Positions 51,579-61,325 of a stretch of DNA of 64,000 bases are shown one piece after another. How positions within the stretch are numbered: the stretch's first letter is position 1; every line of letters begins with the position of its first letter. The DNA is from Mesorhizobium sp. M1D.F.Ca.ET.043.01.1.1 (GTDB lineage: Bacteria > Pseudomonadota > Alphaproteobacteria > Rhizobiales > Rhizobiaceae), in contig NZ_CP034444.1 in assembly GCF_003952385.1 (NCBI RefSeq), positions 5,655,001-5,719,000 on the forward strand, given 5' to 3'. The position numbers and the translations under genes were made by a program. The notes under the pieces were generated by a model. That model saw nothing but the letters and a program-made list of their open reading frames with translations. It had not been told where the DNA came from and made no database searches.

Positions 51579-53479
51579 GCGATCTGCCCGCCGGTTCTCG
51601 TCCAGATATGCGGCTGACCGTTTTCGAGTGTCACGATCTCGTCGCAGTTTTCGACCGTCGTGAGCCGGTGCGCGATGATCAGTACCGTGAGCCCGGCGGG
51701 CAGTTCCCGGATCGCCTCCATGACTGCGGCCTCGGTTTCCATGTCGAGCGCGCTTGTCGCTTCGTCGAAGACGAGCACCGAAGCCTGTTTATACAGCGCC
51801 CGAGCGATGCCGATACGCTGGCGCTGGCCGCCCGACAGACGGACGCCACGCTCGCCAACCCGTGCCTCATACCCCTGAGGCAGACTTTCGATGAACTCAG
51901 CCAAAGCGGCCTGCTGCGCCGCGTTGCGAACGCGATCATGGTTGATGTCGGCGGGGTCGATGCCAAAGGCAATATTCTCGGCGATCGAGGCGTCGCTCAG
52001 GAAGATACTTTGCGGCACATGGGCGATCTGTCTTTGCCAGGCACGCCGCGTGGTTCCATCCAATAGTTGTCCATCGATCTCGATTGCTCCGCTGGTCGGC
52101 TCGAGCAGGCCCATTATCAGATCGACCGTCGTGCTCTTTCCGCTACCTGTCTTGCCGACAAACCCGACCTTGGTTCCTTTCGCGACCGTGAGATTGAACC
52201 GTTCTAGTATAGGCGCCTGGTCAGACGCGTAACGGAACGATACATCGCTGAGCACAATTGCTCGTTGGAAAGCGAGTTGCTTGGCCGGACGCTGATTCCA
52301 ATCCGGGGCAAGCGGCGCCTCGAGCGTTTTGAGCACAATTTCGGCGCCAGCCAAGTTGCTGAGTATAAGCGCCCAATTCCCGTAGACGAGTTGCATTGAC
52401 GGAAGCAGGCGCTGCGCGCCGAGAACGAACGTTCCCAGCATCGGGAGTACCTGCCCGGCATTGTTCGACCGGGTGATCAGGAAATATGCGAGCGCCGCGA
52501 TGATCACCATGCCCGCGGCTTCGATCGCGAAACGCGGAGCGCCTGCCGCGAGCGCGTTCGCGGCGTTCGCACGCTGCAAGTGCTTGTCGAGTTCGCTGTA
52601 GCGCGAGAGAAAATAGGATTGGGTGTCGTTGATGATGACGTCGCGGATGCCGCCCAGTCCCTCTTGCACCGAACGGATGCCTTCCGCCTGCACGCTGGCA
52701 ATGATGCGCGCATTCCTCTTGAGATGCTTGCGGATGACAAGCGACATGGCGAGGTAGACCGCCCCAAAGCCTGCGAAGATGACGAAGGTGATGAAGGAAC
52801 TTAGAACGAAAAGAGCGATGACGATGAAGACGCCGATGATTATGCCGCTGATTGATTGCAGCAGCGGCAGCATGACGCCTGCGGTAATCGCCTGGACCTG
52901 CCGAAGCGCGGCCAGCACGGAACTGGAATTGCGCGAAACGTGGTAGCTATAGGGCTGGTGGAGCACCCGATCGTAGACCTTCACCCCCAATTCATGTCCT
53001 AGCGAGAAAACGTAGGAATTCGTAGCCCAGGTGAGGGCTATGCGCACGGCCCCGGCTATGACTGCGACCACCGAAAACAGAACCGTCAAAGCGAGAAGGC
53101 TGTCGGAAGAGCCGGCCAGCCTAAAACCGGCGAGCTGGCGCGCAAGGAACGACTGGCCGCCGATCGCCTCGGGATTGGCGATGCGCGCAAGGAACGGCAG
53201 CAAGGCACCGAGCGTCGCGGCTTCGGCGAGCGCGCCGAACATCATCAGGACCAACAGGCCGAGCAGTTGCCGTTGCCGGCGCTTCGATACCTGCCGCCAC
53301 AGGCGTCGAAGTGTGTCGATGGTGCTGTCCGGGGTTCGTTTTCCGTTCAATGCCAAGTCGATGTCCGTATTCAGGACGCCCAATGGACATGTTCGGCGAT
53401 CCGCGACAAGCCACAACCGACGCCGATTGACAATTTTATCACGGAAGCCCGAAGGTGGTCCGTCCACAATTTCCGCCAT
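51575..53479 (-). CDS. ABC transporter, fused permease and ATPase (MsbA/flippase-like)
   Basis: About 634 residues from ATG 53479. Six membrane segments lie between about 60 and 345, followed by an ATPase with Walker A GKTGSGKST, Q-loop HVPQSIF, signature LSGGQRQRIGIARAL, Walker B VLVFDEATSALD and H-loop AHR. This is the half-transporter type that flips lipid-linked saccharides or lipids (MsbA/PglK-like); in an oligosaccharide cluster a flippase role is likely. It lacks a peptidase C39 domain. The start is uncertain: no ribosome-binding site is clear, and the divergent gene starts only 40 bases away, so a later start near 53,370 is possible. Confidence 0.85.
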   Translation of the reverse strand: MAEIVDGPPSGFRDKIVNRRRLWLVADRRTCPLGVLNTDIDLALNGKRTPDSTIDTLRRLWRQVSKRRQRQLLGLLVLMMFGALAEAATLGALLPFLARIANPEAIGGQSFLARQLAGFRLAGSSDSLLALTVLFSVVAVIAGAVRIALTWATNSYVFSLGHELGVKVYDRVLHQPYSYHVSRNSSSVLAALRQVQAITAGVMLPLLQSISGIIIGVFIVIALFVLSSFITFVIFAGFGAVYLAMSLVIRKHLKRNARIIASVQAEGIRSVQEGLGGIRDVIINDTQSYFLSRYSELDKHLQRANAANALAAGAPRFAIEAAGMVIIAALAYFLITRSNNAGQVLPMLGTFVLGAQRLLPSMQLVYGNWALILSNLAGAEIVLKTLEAPLAPDWNQRPAKQLAFQRAIVLSDVSFRYASDQAPILERFNLTVAKGTKVGFVGKTGSGKSTTVDLIMGLLEPTSGAIEIDGQLLDGTTRRAWQRQIAHVPQSIFLSDASIAENIAFGIDPADINHDRVRNAAQQAALAEFIESLPQGYEARVGERGVRLSGGQRQRIGIARALYKQASVLVFDEATSALDMETEAAVMEAIRELPAGLTVLIIAHRLTTVENCDEIVTLENGQPHIWTRTGGQIA

Positions 53480-53519
53480 GGACGAGGGCTGGGCCTGTCG
53501 CGGGTGATATGCTTCAGGC

Positions 53520-54410
53520 ATGAATGACGCCATTGAGATTCGGGATCAAAGGCCGCGCGTGAGCTTATTTGCGACATTGCTGCGTTCGCTAGGCCTGTTC
53601 TTGGCGGGTGCCGGAACAGCCTTCCTGCTCTTTGTCTCGGCCTACCCTCTCGGATTGATCAAGGCTTACCCCGCACCGCCCGATGCGGCAACGGAGGGAC
53701 CGCTTGGGTTCGAGCAGCGGGTTGAAGATGTCGACGACCTCTACCGTGGCCCCGATGAACCAATGCAGGCATATCTCGATCGCCTGACCAAAGCTGTAGC
53801 GGGCGGGGTGGTGCACTATTGGACAGAAGGTGACAGCTGGACTGCGGCCGATACGCGCTACACGAGGATCAGTGTTTTCGACAATTACCTGCTCTGGATG
53901 CTCAGCTTTCAGCCGCAATATCGGGAAAACCTGCAAAACTATGAATTCGTGACCCCGCGCAAGGCGCTTGATCGCGGCTACGGGTTCTGTTCCCAGGTTT
54001 CGAAGATTGTCTATTCCGTTCTCGCCGATCAGGGAATCGACGCCACCATATACAGCGTGCCCGAGCACACGGTCGTTGAGTCGAATGGCAATGTTCTCGA
54101 TTCCGACTACGGCGTCTTCGTTCCGCACTCTCTTGTCGAGATACAACAGGATTCGTCGATCATCGATTCCTATTACGCGCAGTTCGGATCGATGTTGCCG
54201 CTGCTGAAAAAGGCCTATGGCCAGTCCTGGCAGCAGCTTGGCACTGCGCAAGACTTCGACGAAGTGCGCGCCTACGAGGCGAAGTTCGAGCGTCTGAAAT
54301 GGGGTCCGCCGCTGATGGTTCTGGCAATGGGTGCATTGCTCGCCGCGGCTGGCATCCTCCTTCAGCGTCGTGAACAGGCAAGGCTTACGCCACGGCCGGT
54401 TCCGAGGTGA
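53520..54410 (+). CDS. Membrane protein with transglutaminase-like (papain-type) domain
   Basis: 296 residues. N-terminal membrane segment (about 20-42) and C-terminal segment (about 260-280), with the domain between them, probably periplasmic. A transglutaminase-like triad is visible: Cys157 in GYGFCSQ, His183 in VPEHTVVE, Asp194 in VLDSDYG. This fold serves as a protease, transamidase or hydrolase; in sugar clusters it could crosslink or cut an amide-bearing polymer. No close named relative recognised. It is divergent from the ABC gene and upstream of a glycosyltransferase in the same direction. Confidence 0.75.
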   Translation: MNDAIEIRDQRPRVSLFATLLRSLGLFLAGAGTAFLLFVSAYPLGLIKAYPAPPDAATEGPLGFEQRVEDVDDLYRGPDEPMQAYLDRLTKAVAGGVVHYWTEGDSWTAADTRYTRISVFDNYLLWMLSFQPQYRENLQNYEFVTPRKALDRGYGFCSQVSKIVYSVLADQGIDATIYSVPEHTVVESNGNVLDSDYGVFVPHSLVEIQQDSSIIDSYYAQFGSMLPLLKKAYGQSWQQLGTAQDFDEVRAYEAKFERLKWGPPLMVLAMGALLAAAGILLQRREQARLTPRPVPR

Positions 54411-54535
54411 CTCGCTAACTCAATCTTTGCTTGCTCGTGGCCCTTTGTCGATTCACATGATCCAATCAAGACTTCCGCTTGCAGGCGGCCGACGCCTTGT
54501 GGCAAGCCGGACCATAAGAATAGGCGGCGGAGCGG

Positions 54536-55822
54536 ATGACGCTGCGAGAAGAACTTCCGATGACTAACGTTGAAAGCCAACAGCTCGCTGTCGTGTCATC
54601 GACAGCATTGATGAGAGGTCGTCGCCGCGGCGTGCTCTTTGTTATCGGGACACTCGATCTCGGCGGCACCGAGAGCCAGCTTGTACTGCTCGCCCGGGAA
54701 TTGAAGAAGCGAGGCTGGAAAGTCGCAGTCTTTGCGCTTTCGCGGGGTGGCGTTCTGGCACAGACACTGGATGGCGTCGGGATCCCAGTATTGTACGGGC
54801 TTCATCGGCCGAATCCCTCACCTTCGCTGCCGACATCGGCCAAGACGGACGCCAAGCCGAGCGTTGCTCCAAAGACGCGCCCAAGCGTTAAGGCGATGCT
54901 GGTTCTCGGCGCCGCGGTCGCGTCGCTTGTTGCTCGCATCGCTTGGACCCGGCCGCGTGTGGTTCACGCCTTCCTGCCTTTGACCAACTTTCTCGGCGCC
55001 CTGTCGGGACGGTTCGCGTTGGCACCGCTCGTCATCACCTCGCGGCGCGGTCTCGGTAACCATCAGGAGCGATGGCCGCGGCTGAAGCGTATGGACCGGA
55101 TCGCCAATTGGCTTTCGCATGTGGTGGTCGCGAACTCGCATGCCGTCGCGGCCGATATGGCGGCTCGGGACGGCTACGATATTAAACAAGTAAAGGTAAT
55201 CCCGAACGGTCTTGATCTCAGTCGACTCGATGATATCGGCCATCGTCGGGACGGAACCCGTCGTCAGCTCGGTCTCGAGCCAGGCGACATCGGCATCGTC
55301 ATAGTCGCCAATCTTATTCCGTATAAGGGACACAGCGACCTCATCGAAGCATTCGCTCGCGCTAGCCAAAGCCGGCCGAATCTGAGGTTGTTCATAGCAG
55401 GACAAGATCGGGGAATCGGGCCAGGCTTGACAGAGCAAGGCCAACGGCTCGGCGTTGGGCTGAAAGTACGGCTTTTGGGGATGCAGAATGATGTCCCGGG
55501 CCTGCTCGCTGGCATGGATGTTGGCGTGATCGCTTCCCATGAGGAGGGCTTTTGCAATGCGTTGATGGAAAAGCTCGCGGCAGGTCTTCCTGTCGTCGCC
55601 ACCAATGTCGGCGGAAATCCGGAAGCCGTCTCCGGCATGCCGGGTTGTGTATTGGTGGAGCCTCGCGACCCGGCTGATCTCGCCCGTGGGCTTCTAACCG
55701 TCCTTGACCGATTGCCGGAGCAAGCAGGCGACCGGGAATTTCGGCAACGGACCATGCGGGAGCGCTATTCGATTGGGGCCATGGTCGATGCCTATGAACG
55801 CCTCTATCTGGCGGACGATTGA
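54536..55822 (+). CDS. Glycosyltransferase, GT4 type
   Basis: 428 residues. GT-B motifs: N-terminal VIGTLDLGGTESQLVLLARELKKRGW (LGGTE loop), C-terminal VANLIPYKGHSDLIEAFARA and the SHEEGFCNALMEKLAAGLPVVAT motif with the Glu pair. A start eight codons later (54560) is equally possible. The next gene follows with no gap, so they are cotranscribed. Confidence 0.9.
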   Translation: MTLREELPMTNVESQQLAVVSSTALMRGRRRGVLFVIGTLDLGGTESQLVLLARELKKRGWKVAVFALSRGGVLAQTLDGVGIPVLYGLHRPNPSPSLPTSAKTDAKPSVAPKTRPSVKAMLVLGAAVASLVARIAWTRPRVVHAFLPLTNFLGALSGRFALAPLVITSRRGLGNHQERWPRLKRMDRIANWLSHVVVANSHAVAADMAARDGYDIKQVKVIPNGLDLSRLDDIGHRRDGTRRQLGLEPGDIGIVIVANLIPYKGHSDLIEAFARASQSRPNLRLFIAGQDRGIGPGLTEQGQRLGVGLKVRLLGMQNDVPGLLAGMDVGVIASHEEGFCNALMEKLAAGLPVVATNVGGNPEAVSGMPGCVLVEPRDPADLARGLLTVLDRLPEQAGDREFRQRTMRERYSIGAMVDAYERLYLADD

Positions 55823-57853
55823 ATGAGCGGGATTGCTCATTCGGAACGTTCGGCGAATTCACCGCATTCGCTGCGTGCGATCCTGACGAATATTTCCGCC
55901 TGGCTCTGCGCGTTCACCGTCGTCATCTATCAGTCCTGGTTCATGCCATACTTTCTGCCGTTCTTTACAGGGCGAGACGAGTTCGCGAGGCTGGTTTTTC
56001 ATACGCTCTATGGCGGCATTCTGTTTGTTGTGATTGCCGTTCTTGCGGCGCGCCGGGATGTGCTTGGCGCTGTCCTCCCGCTGGCGATCGCTGCTGTCAT
56101 GGCGGTCGCCCCGGTTGCGCTCCATCCGATCGGGATCGTCGCCGAGTGCTATCTTATCACCCTTTTCCTTGGTGGCGCCGCGATTGTCTTCATGCTTGCC
56201 TCCACCCCCGCGATGGTGTTGCGCATATCCGCATCGATCACAGTGCTCAGCGCGGTGACGTGCTTCCTCGACCTCTTGTTCGCCAACGGCTTTACCAATA
56301 CCCCCGGCCGGGCTGCCGGCCTGGCGATCAATCCCAATGTCGCGGCGGCTGGCCTTCTGCTCGGGGCTGCGGCAAGCTACCGCGCCGTCTCGCAAAAATG
56401 GCGTGCAAGCTTCCTGGTCCTTATAGGCGCGGCGCTTCTAGCCACACTGTCCCGCTCGACCTTTCTTGCCGCCTTCGGCACCGTGGCTGTGCCGGTCGTC
56501 ATTCGTATTTGGCAGCAATTTCGCAGTGATCGTCGTTTTCAGATCGATCTCAACGGCTGGGGCCGAGCGGCCGTCGTCGCATTTGCGCTGCTGGGTGTCA
56601 TCGGCATCGCGCTGGCCACAAATGCTTATTTTCGCCTAGCCATGAACGAATCCTTTGCTGGCGTATTGTCGGTTGGCAGGGCGCTGGACGAGGCATCGGA
56701 GGCTGTCGATGCATCTCGGGATCGATACCCCTCTGCTGCAGTTCCGGTTGTGCCATCGCCTGCGGAGGTTTCGGTAAATCAACCGGCTCCGCCAGATTCG
56801 CCCGGGGGTATTGAGCCGCCGCCGGCAAAATCTGCGATCAGTTCAACGCCTCATCCCGAGACCGACAGGCCCGCGGGCAGCGCTGCGTTATCTCTGCAGT
56901 CCGACACTCCGCCTTCGTCAGCGGCCAGCCAATCCGCCAACGTTGCCAAGATGCGGGCGCTCGGCGAGCGCCTGGCGGATGAGGGCAAGAGAAATTCGAT
57001 CTCGGCAAGAGCTCTCTTTCTCGAGCGTGGTCTGCTCGCTTATCGCGAAGGCGGCTTCTTTGGTCGTGGACTTGAAGAGGCGCAAGCCCTTGTGCCCCAC
57101 AACACCTTCCTTCTCTTCGCAATCGCCTTCGGTCATCTCGGCTGGTTGATCCCGATCGGCCTCGTGGGCTTCGCTTTCTGCTTCGCCCGCAACCCCGGCG
57201 ATCTTGGCCTTGGTATAGCAATCGTGGGGGTCATGCTGACGTCCCATGACATCTTGCTTACACCCAGCCTCTTTCTACCGGTCGCCCTGGGAATTGGCGG
57301 CATGCTTGCCGAGCGGAGAGCGTCCGCTCGAAAGTTGTCAACGGCAAGGAACAGTGAGTCCTGGAGCTTTGCTTTTGGAACAGCCACAGGCGTCGCGGCA
57401 TTTGCCGCCGGCTGCGCTGCGATACTGCTCGTCACGCCGCCGCTGGCTGGCGGGCGGCTGCTGAACGGGACCATGTTAGCGGTGCGCGGCGGATACGAGA
57501 CGCCGCTTCCGCGGTCACAATTTCCGGGCCTTTTCCAGTTTGACGACCTCCCCGGCGGTTCCTCGTCGCAAGCATCCCATCTGCGCGAGGACAGGACACC
57601 GCTTCAGCGGGTAGACTGGTCCTCGCATGGTTGGCCCGCCGTCCGGCAGGGCGAATATACATTTCGCCGGCGAGACGCGGTGCTGTTCGCTGCCACGGAT
57701 TCGAGCGACCCTCGCAACAATGGGCGAACCTACGAGATCGCTGTTCCACTTTCGGTCAGTGCACTCTGTTTCATTCTTCTAGGCGCAATCATTGCGTGGT
57801 TGATAGCGACGGTGATTTCGATTCGTGGGTCGCATCGAGTGGATGGTTCGTAG
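55823..57853 (+). CDS. O-antigen ligase/Wzy-like membrane protein with Pro/Ser-rich loop
   Basis: 676 residues. About ten membrane segments in residues 25-255 and 415-535, and another at the end (about 645-667). Between them (about 293-375) lies a long low-complexity Pro/Ser/Ala-rich stretch, likely in the large periplasmic loop; the conserved loop part NSISARALFLERGLLAYREGGFFGRG and VPHNTFLLFAIAFGHLG follow. A further extracytoplasmic domain lies before the last segment. It is longer than typical Wzy/WaaL (about 400-450 residues). Its TGA-ATG junction with the glycosyltransferase is seamless. Confidence 0.85.
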   Translation: MSGIAHSERSANSPHSLRAILTNISAWLCAFTVVIYQSWFMPYFLPFFTGRDEFARLVFHTLYGGILFVVIAVLAARRDVLGAVLPLAIAAVMAVAPVALHPIGIVAECYLITLFLGGAAIVFMLASTPAMVLRISASITVLSAVTCFLDLLFANGFTNTPGRAAGLAINPNVAAAGLLLGAAASYRAVSQKWRASFLVLIGAALLATLSRSTFLAAFGTVAVPVVIRIWQQFRSDRRFQIDLNGWGRAAVVAFALLGVIGIALATNAYFRLAMNESFAGVLSVGRALDEASEAVDASRDRYPSAAVPVVPSPAEVSVNQPAPPDSPGGIEPPPAKSAISSTPHPETDRPAGSAALSLQSDTPPSSAASQSANVAKMRALGERLADEGKRNSISARALFLERGLLAYREGGFFGRGLEEAQALVPHNTFLLFAIAFGHLGWLIPIGLVGFAFCFARNPGDLGLGIAIVGVMLTSHDILLTPSLFLPVALGIGGMLAERRASARKLSTARNSESWSFAFGTATGVAAFAAGCAAILLVTPPLAGGRLLNGTMLAVRGGYETPLPRSQFPGLFQFDDLPGGSSSQASHLREDRTPLQRVDWSSHGWPAVRQGEYTFRRRDAVLFAATDSSDPRNNGRTYEIAVPLSVSALCFILLGAIIAWLIATVISIRGSHRVDGS

Positions 57854-57907
57854 GGCGAACATTGTGCTCGGATCCATTAACAGGCACCCCACGAAGCAAC
57901 CCGGCCT

Positions 57908-59899
57908 TTAATCGCTGGCGGCAGCCGATATTCGGCTTTGAGTATTGCCAACAGCAAGAACTGGGTAAAGACCCATCATCCGGGCTAGGACATCATTGGT
58001 GGCGGGCGCCAAGTTTCTGCGTAGGTGCGATCCATCGCGGTAGATGAACTCACCGTTGACGTAGGTAGTGCAGTGATCATTTGGGCACATCCCAGAGCCG
58101 GGATCGACGAAGAACAAGTTGTTCTCTGCTGCCAACGACTTGAGGGCCGCAGTTATCGGGCCGCGCACCGATGTGATCCATTTGTTGTTCATCTCGGTTG
58201 AGCATCGGCGCCTAATAAGGTTGCTTTCCTTGTTAACTGCGCAAGAAGTCAGATCCTCGGCAGGTCCCGGCGTCGGAGCAACAAGGGCGATTCGTCGATT
58301 GGCCGCGGCTATTTTCGGCAAAAGCGTTTCCAAGCCCTCGCGCAGCAATGAGACCTTATCGGCCCGGTGCCCGTCGACAGCAACGAGATCGGTGAATTGC
58401 AACCCGGACCAAGCCCCGGCTAAAACCACAACATCTATATCAGGCCGCCGCCGCAGCATGTCGACCGCCGCTTTCCGCATTGACGCGCAGCGGTCCTTAT
58501 AGTTGGGCACCTCGGGAAATTTGCGATAGATGTTCTCACCTAGCGCCGCTGGGCATGGTTCGTACAGAAAGAATGCCGTGTCTTTTCGCTGACCGACAAT
58601 ATCGAGCAGCGGCGCAAGATGGTCCGCATGGCTGTCGCCCCACAATATGCCGTGATGCTTGGCCGTTCCCCATGGAGCACCGAAGGCGCAGTAGGTAACG
58701 CCCAGTTCGGGGATGTTGACTGTCTGCGGGCATGGCCAGTCCCACATGATATCCAAGCTGCGCATTGACAGCGCACCTTTCGAAACCCTCTCAGCAAAGC
58801 CACCTGCATCTGATATCGCATTTCCACTCCAACTGATGATCAGCGCAGTGGCCACTCCAACCGGAATAGCTTTTAGCGGGATCGCGCGAAGGCGGCGGAC
58901 TGGCTCCTCGACAAACCGCCAGGATAGGCTGGCAACGACGATGCTGAGCGTGATCAGTGCTGCCGCTTCTACTGACGTCGGAATCGCGCCGCCAGCGTAG
59001 TGTCGGAAGAACACCAGAATTGGCCAGTGCCAAAGATAGAGACTGTAAGAGATCTTGCCGATGAACCGCATCGGCACGCTCGACAACGCGACCGTGATGG
59101 CAGAGGGCGATCGGGGCCAGATAAGCAAGGCGGCGCCGATTACCGGTGCGAGAGCATTCGTGCCCGGAAATGGATCGGAAGGCGACAGGTGAATGGCGCT
59201 TAGGCCGATCAGGAACAGGCCGATAAAGCCTAGCCCGTCGACAACTGGTCGGCGCGTAATAACAGGCGCAAAGACGAGCAGGCCGCCGAGAGCCAGTTCC
59301 CAGGCCCGGCTGAAGGGGGCGTAGAACGCCTGTTTGGGATCCACCGCCACCAAATGGAGGGCGATCGAGAAACTGGCCAACACTACGATGCCGATGACGG
59401 CGGCGATAAGCAGCCGGCGGCCCCCGGCCAGTCTATTCGCAGTCAGGAGCAAAACCGGCCACACCAGATAGAACTGCTCTTCGACCCCGAGCGACCAGAG
59501 GTGGAGCAGCGGCAGAAGTGTTGCCTCGCGATCGAAATAGCCCGTGTTCCAGAGGAAGTAATAGTTTCCCAATCCGAACGAGGAATATGCCGCGCTACGC
59601 CCCAAGCTGGCATAGTCGCCGGGCAGCAGCAGAAACCAGCCCGCAGCGAGCGAGAAGCAGATCATCGCCAACATTGCCGGCAGTATTCGGCGGATGCGTC
59701 TCCCGTAGAATTCAATCAGGGATAGTCCGCCCTCTGCCGTCAGAAGTCGCGTGATCAAGTAACCAGAGATGACGAAGAAGATATCGACGCCGACGAATCC
59801 TCCCGGGAAACCGGGCACGCCGAAATGGAAAAGAATGACCGCGATCACCGCGATCGCGCGCAAGCCGTCGACGTCGGGCCGATAGTCGAACTTCACCAC
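57908..59899 (-). CDS. Acyltransferase 3 with C-terminal SGNH domain (OafA-like)
   Basis: 663 residues. N-terminal acyltransferase-3 membrane domain (about 1-365, starts DYRPDVDGLRAIAVIAVILFHF; FFVISGYLITRLL follows) with about ten segments, then SGNH-like domain with GDSHADHLAPLLD (nucleophile Ser) and the C-terminal DGSHL His motif. Such proteins O-acetylate lipopolysaccharide or exopolysaccharide: the membrane part moves the acyl group and the SGNH domain transfers it in the periplasm. Convergent with the polymerase-like gene. Confidence 0.9.
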   Translation of the reverse strand: MVKFDYRPDVDGLRAIAVIAVILFHFGVPGFPGGFVGVDIFFVISGYLITRLLTAEGGLSLIEFYGRRIRRILPAMLAMICFSLAAGWFLLLPGDYASLGRSAAYSSFGLGNYYFLWNTGYFDREATLLPLLHLWSLGVEEQFYLVWPVLLLTANRLAGGRRLLIAAVIGIVVLASFSIALHLVAVDPKQAFYAPFSRAWELALGGLLVFAPVITRRPVVDGLGFIGLFLIGLSAIHLSPSDPFPGTNALAPVIGAALLIWPRSPSAITVALSSVPMRFIGKISYSLYLWHWPILVFFRHYAGGAIPTSVEAAALITLSIVVASLSWRFVEEPVRRLRAIPLKAIPVGVATALIISWSGNAISDAGGFAERVSKGALSMRSLDIMWDWPCPQTVNIPELGVTYCAFGAPWGTAKHHGILWGDSHADHLAPLLDIVGQRKDTAFFLYEPCPAALGENIYRKFPEVPNYKDRCASMRKAAVDMLRRRPDIDVVVLAGAWSGLQFTDLVAVDGHRADKVSLLREGLETLLPKIAAANRRIALVAPTPGPAEDLTSCAVNKESNLIRRRCSTEMNNKWITSVRGPITAALKSLAAENNLFFVDPGSGMCPNDHCTTYVNGEFIYRDGSHLRRNLAPATNDVLARMMGLYPVLAVGNTQSRISAAASD

Positions 59900-60311
59900 T
59901 CTCCCCGGAGATACCCGCTGCGTCTCGTAGCCTGTCTACACCCCAAGAGTCGATCGTGGACTTCGATATGAGCTCGACAACTTGTGGACACGACGACAAC
60001 TCGGCCCGTCCATTCAAGAATTAGCATGTTCTTACGGTTAAAACCGTCAGAAACATGGGGATACCCTCACAATTTGTTTCGCGCTAGAACGGCAAAAACC
60101 TACACAGTGGGGGCATGCGGCAGAATCAGGTCCCAGTCGCAGCAGCGTGTGGTTCTTGTCAACTGTAGGTTGTGGCGTTGTTCGTTGGTGATATCGGGGA
60201 CGACGAAAACTCGCTCGCTTGATAGAAAACGAGTTGTTCAGCGTGTTCTTGACTGTATAGAAAGGCTGTCCCGTGTGTTGCGAGGCCACGGGTCATTCTG
60301 GAGGTGGCAAG
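59900..60311. other. Divergent intergenic region, 412 bp
   Basis: Lies between the acyltransferase and the epimerase genes. It contains an inverted repeat ACGGTT-AA-AACCGT (60034-60047), and a candidate + strand promoter at 60234-60261. No gene seen. Confidence 0.5.
60234..60261 (+). promoter_or_regulatory. Candidate promoter for the epimerase/WecA-like genes
   Basis: TTGTTC (60234-60239), 16-base spacer and TATAGA (60256-60261), about 45 bases ahead of the ribosome-binding site GGAGG of the epimerase gene. Weak match to a sigma-70-type promoter. Confidence 0.3.
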
Positions 60312-61325
60312 TTGGACAACCATAGCGCGGACATGGTTGAATTCGACCCGCGAACACATGTTCTGGTCACAGGCGGCGCAGGCTTTGTCGGGTCGGCATT
60401 GGTCGATCTGCTGCTTGCTCGCAATTGCAGTGTAACCGTTATCGACGACCTTTCGAACGGCTCGCTGCGCAATCTTCCGGCCGGCGATCCCCGCCTGACG
60501 ATCCGTACCTTCAGGGTTGGCGATCCGGCGTTCAACGCGGCCGTCCACGACGAGGTCGGTCAGGCCGACGCCGTGTTCCATCTGGCGAGCCCGATCGGCG
60601 TTCAGCGCGCCCATAAGGAACGCTTTGCCGTCACCAGCGGCATCCTCGAGTCGGGCAGCGCGATCGTCGAGGCATGCCGGCTGCACCGGCGCCCGCTGCT
60701 TTATACGTCAAGCTCGGAAGTTTACGGCTCAGGCCGTGACCGTCCGATCAGCGAGGCCGATCCGGTGATGACGGATCTGCGGCCGCGATGGGGCTATGCC
60801 GCGGCCAAGGCGGCAATCGAGCATCTGGTCGCCGGGCTGTTTTTCGATTTCGGCATCCCGACCTGGATCGTGCGGCCATTCAACATGGCCGGGCCGCGGC
60901 AGCGTGCGGCAACCGGCCTGGTGTTGCCGGTCTTCGTCAACGCAGCCTTGCGCGGAGAGCCGCTCGTTGTGCACGACGATGGCGAGCAGAGGCGGGCATT
61001 CCTGCATGTTGCCGACGCCGCCGAGGGCTTGCTGCTCGCTATGCAGTGCCGATCCTTGCGGGGGCGGCCGGTCAATCTGGGCGGCAGCGAGGCGGTGCAG
61101 ATCGGCAACCTTGCAAAGATGGTGGTTGAAGCGGCCAGGACGACCGCGCCGATCGTCATGAAACCCTCCAATGCCGTCTATGGCGAGAGGTTCGCGGTAA
61201 CCTACGATCGCGTGCCTGACACAAATCTTTTGACCAGCATGACTGGCTGGCGCCCGGTGCGAAGCACGAGGCAGACGATTGCCGACTGCATTGAGCATAT
61301 GCGTACCGAACGAGTGATGGCTTGA
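60312..61325 (+). CDS. NAD-dependent sugar epimerase/dehydratase (SDR family)
   Basis: 337 residues from TTG 60312, chosen because GGAGG lies seven bases upstream; a GTG at 60273 would add 13 residues. Rossmann motif VTGGAGFVGSALVDLLL, TSSSEVYG with GYAAAKAAIEHL (YxxxK), and RPFNMAGPRQRAATGLVLP. The reaction is probably epimerisation or dehydration of a nucleotide sugar; closest resemblance is to GalE/WcaG-type proteins in the extended SDR group. Overlaps the next gene (TTGA). Confidence 0.85.
   Translation: MDNHSADMVEFDPRTHVLVTGGAGFVGSALVDLLLARNCSVTVIDDLSNGSLRNLPAGDPRLTIRTFRVGDPAFNAAVHDEVGQADAVFHLASPIGVQRAHKERFAVTSGILESGSAIVEACRLHRRPLLYTSSSEVYGSGRDRPISEADPVMTDLRPRWGYAAAKAAIEHLVAGLFFDFGIPTWIVRPFNMAGPRQRAATGLVLPVFVNAALRGEPLVVHDDGEQRRAFLHVADAAEGLLLAMQCRSLRGRPVNLGGSEAVQIGNLAKMVVEAARTTAPIVMKPSNAVYGERFAVTYDRVPDTNLLTSMTGWRPVRSTRQTIADCIEHMRTERVMA

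Noticed and set aside
51575..53479. ABC transporter as the missing type I exporter for the giant RTX protein
   Set aside because: It lies 28 kb away inside the polysaccharide cluster, on the opposite strand, and resembles lipid/oligosaccharide flippases without an N-terminal peptidase-like domain.
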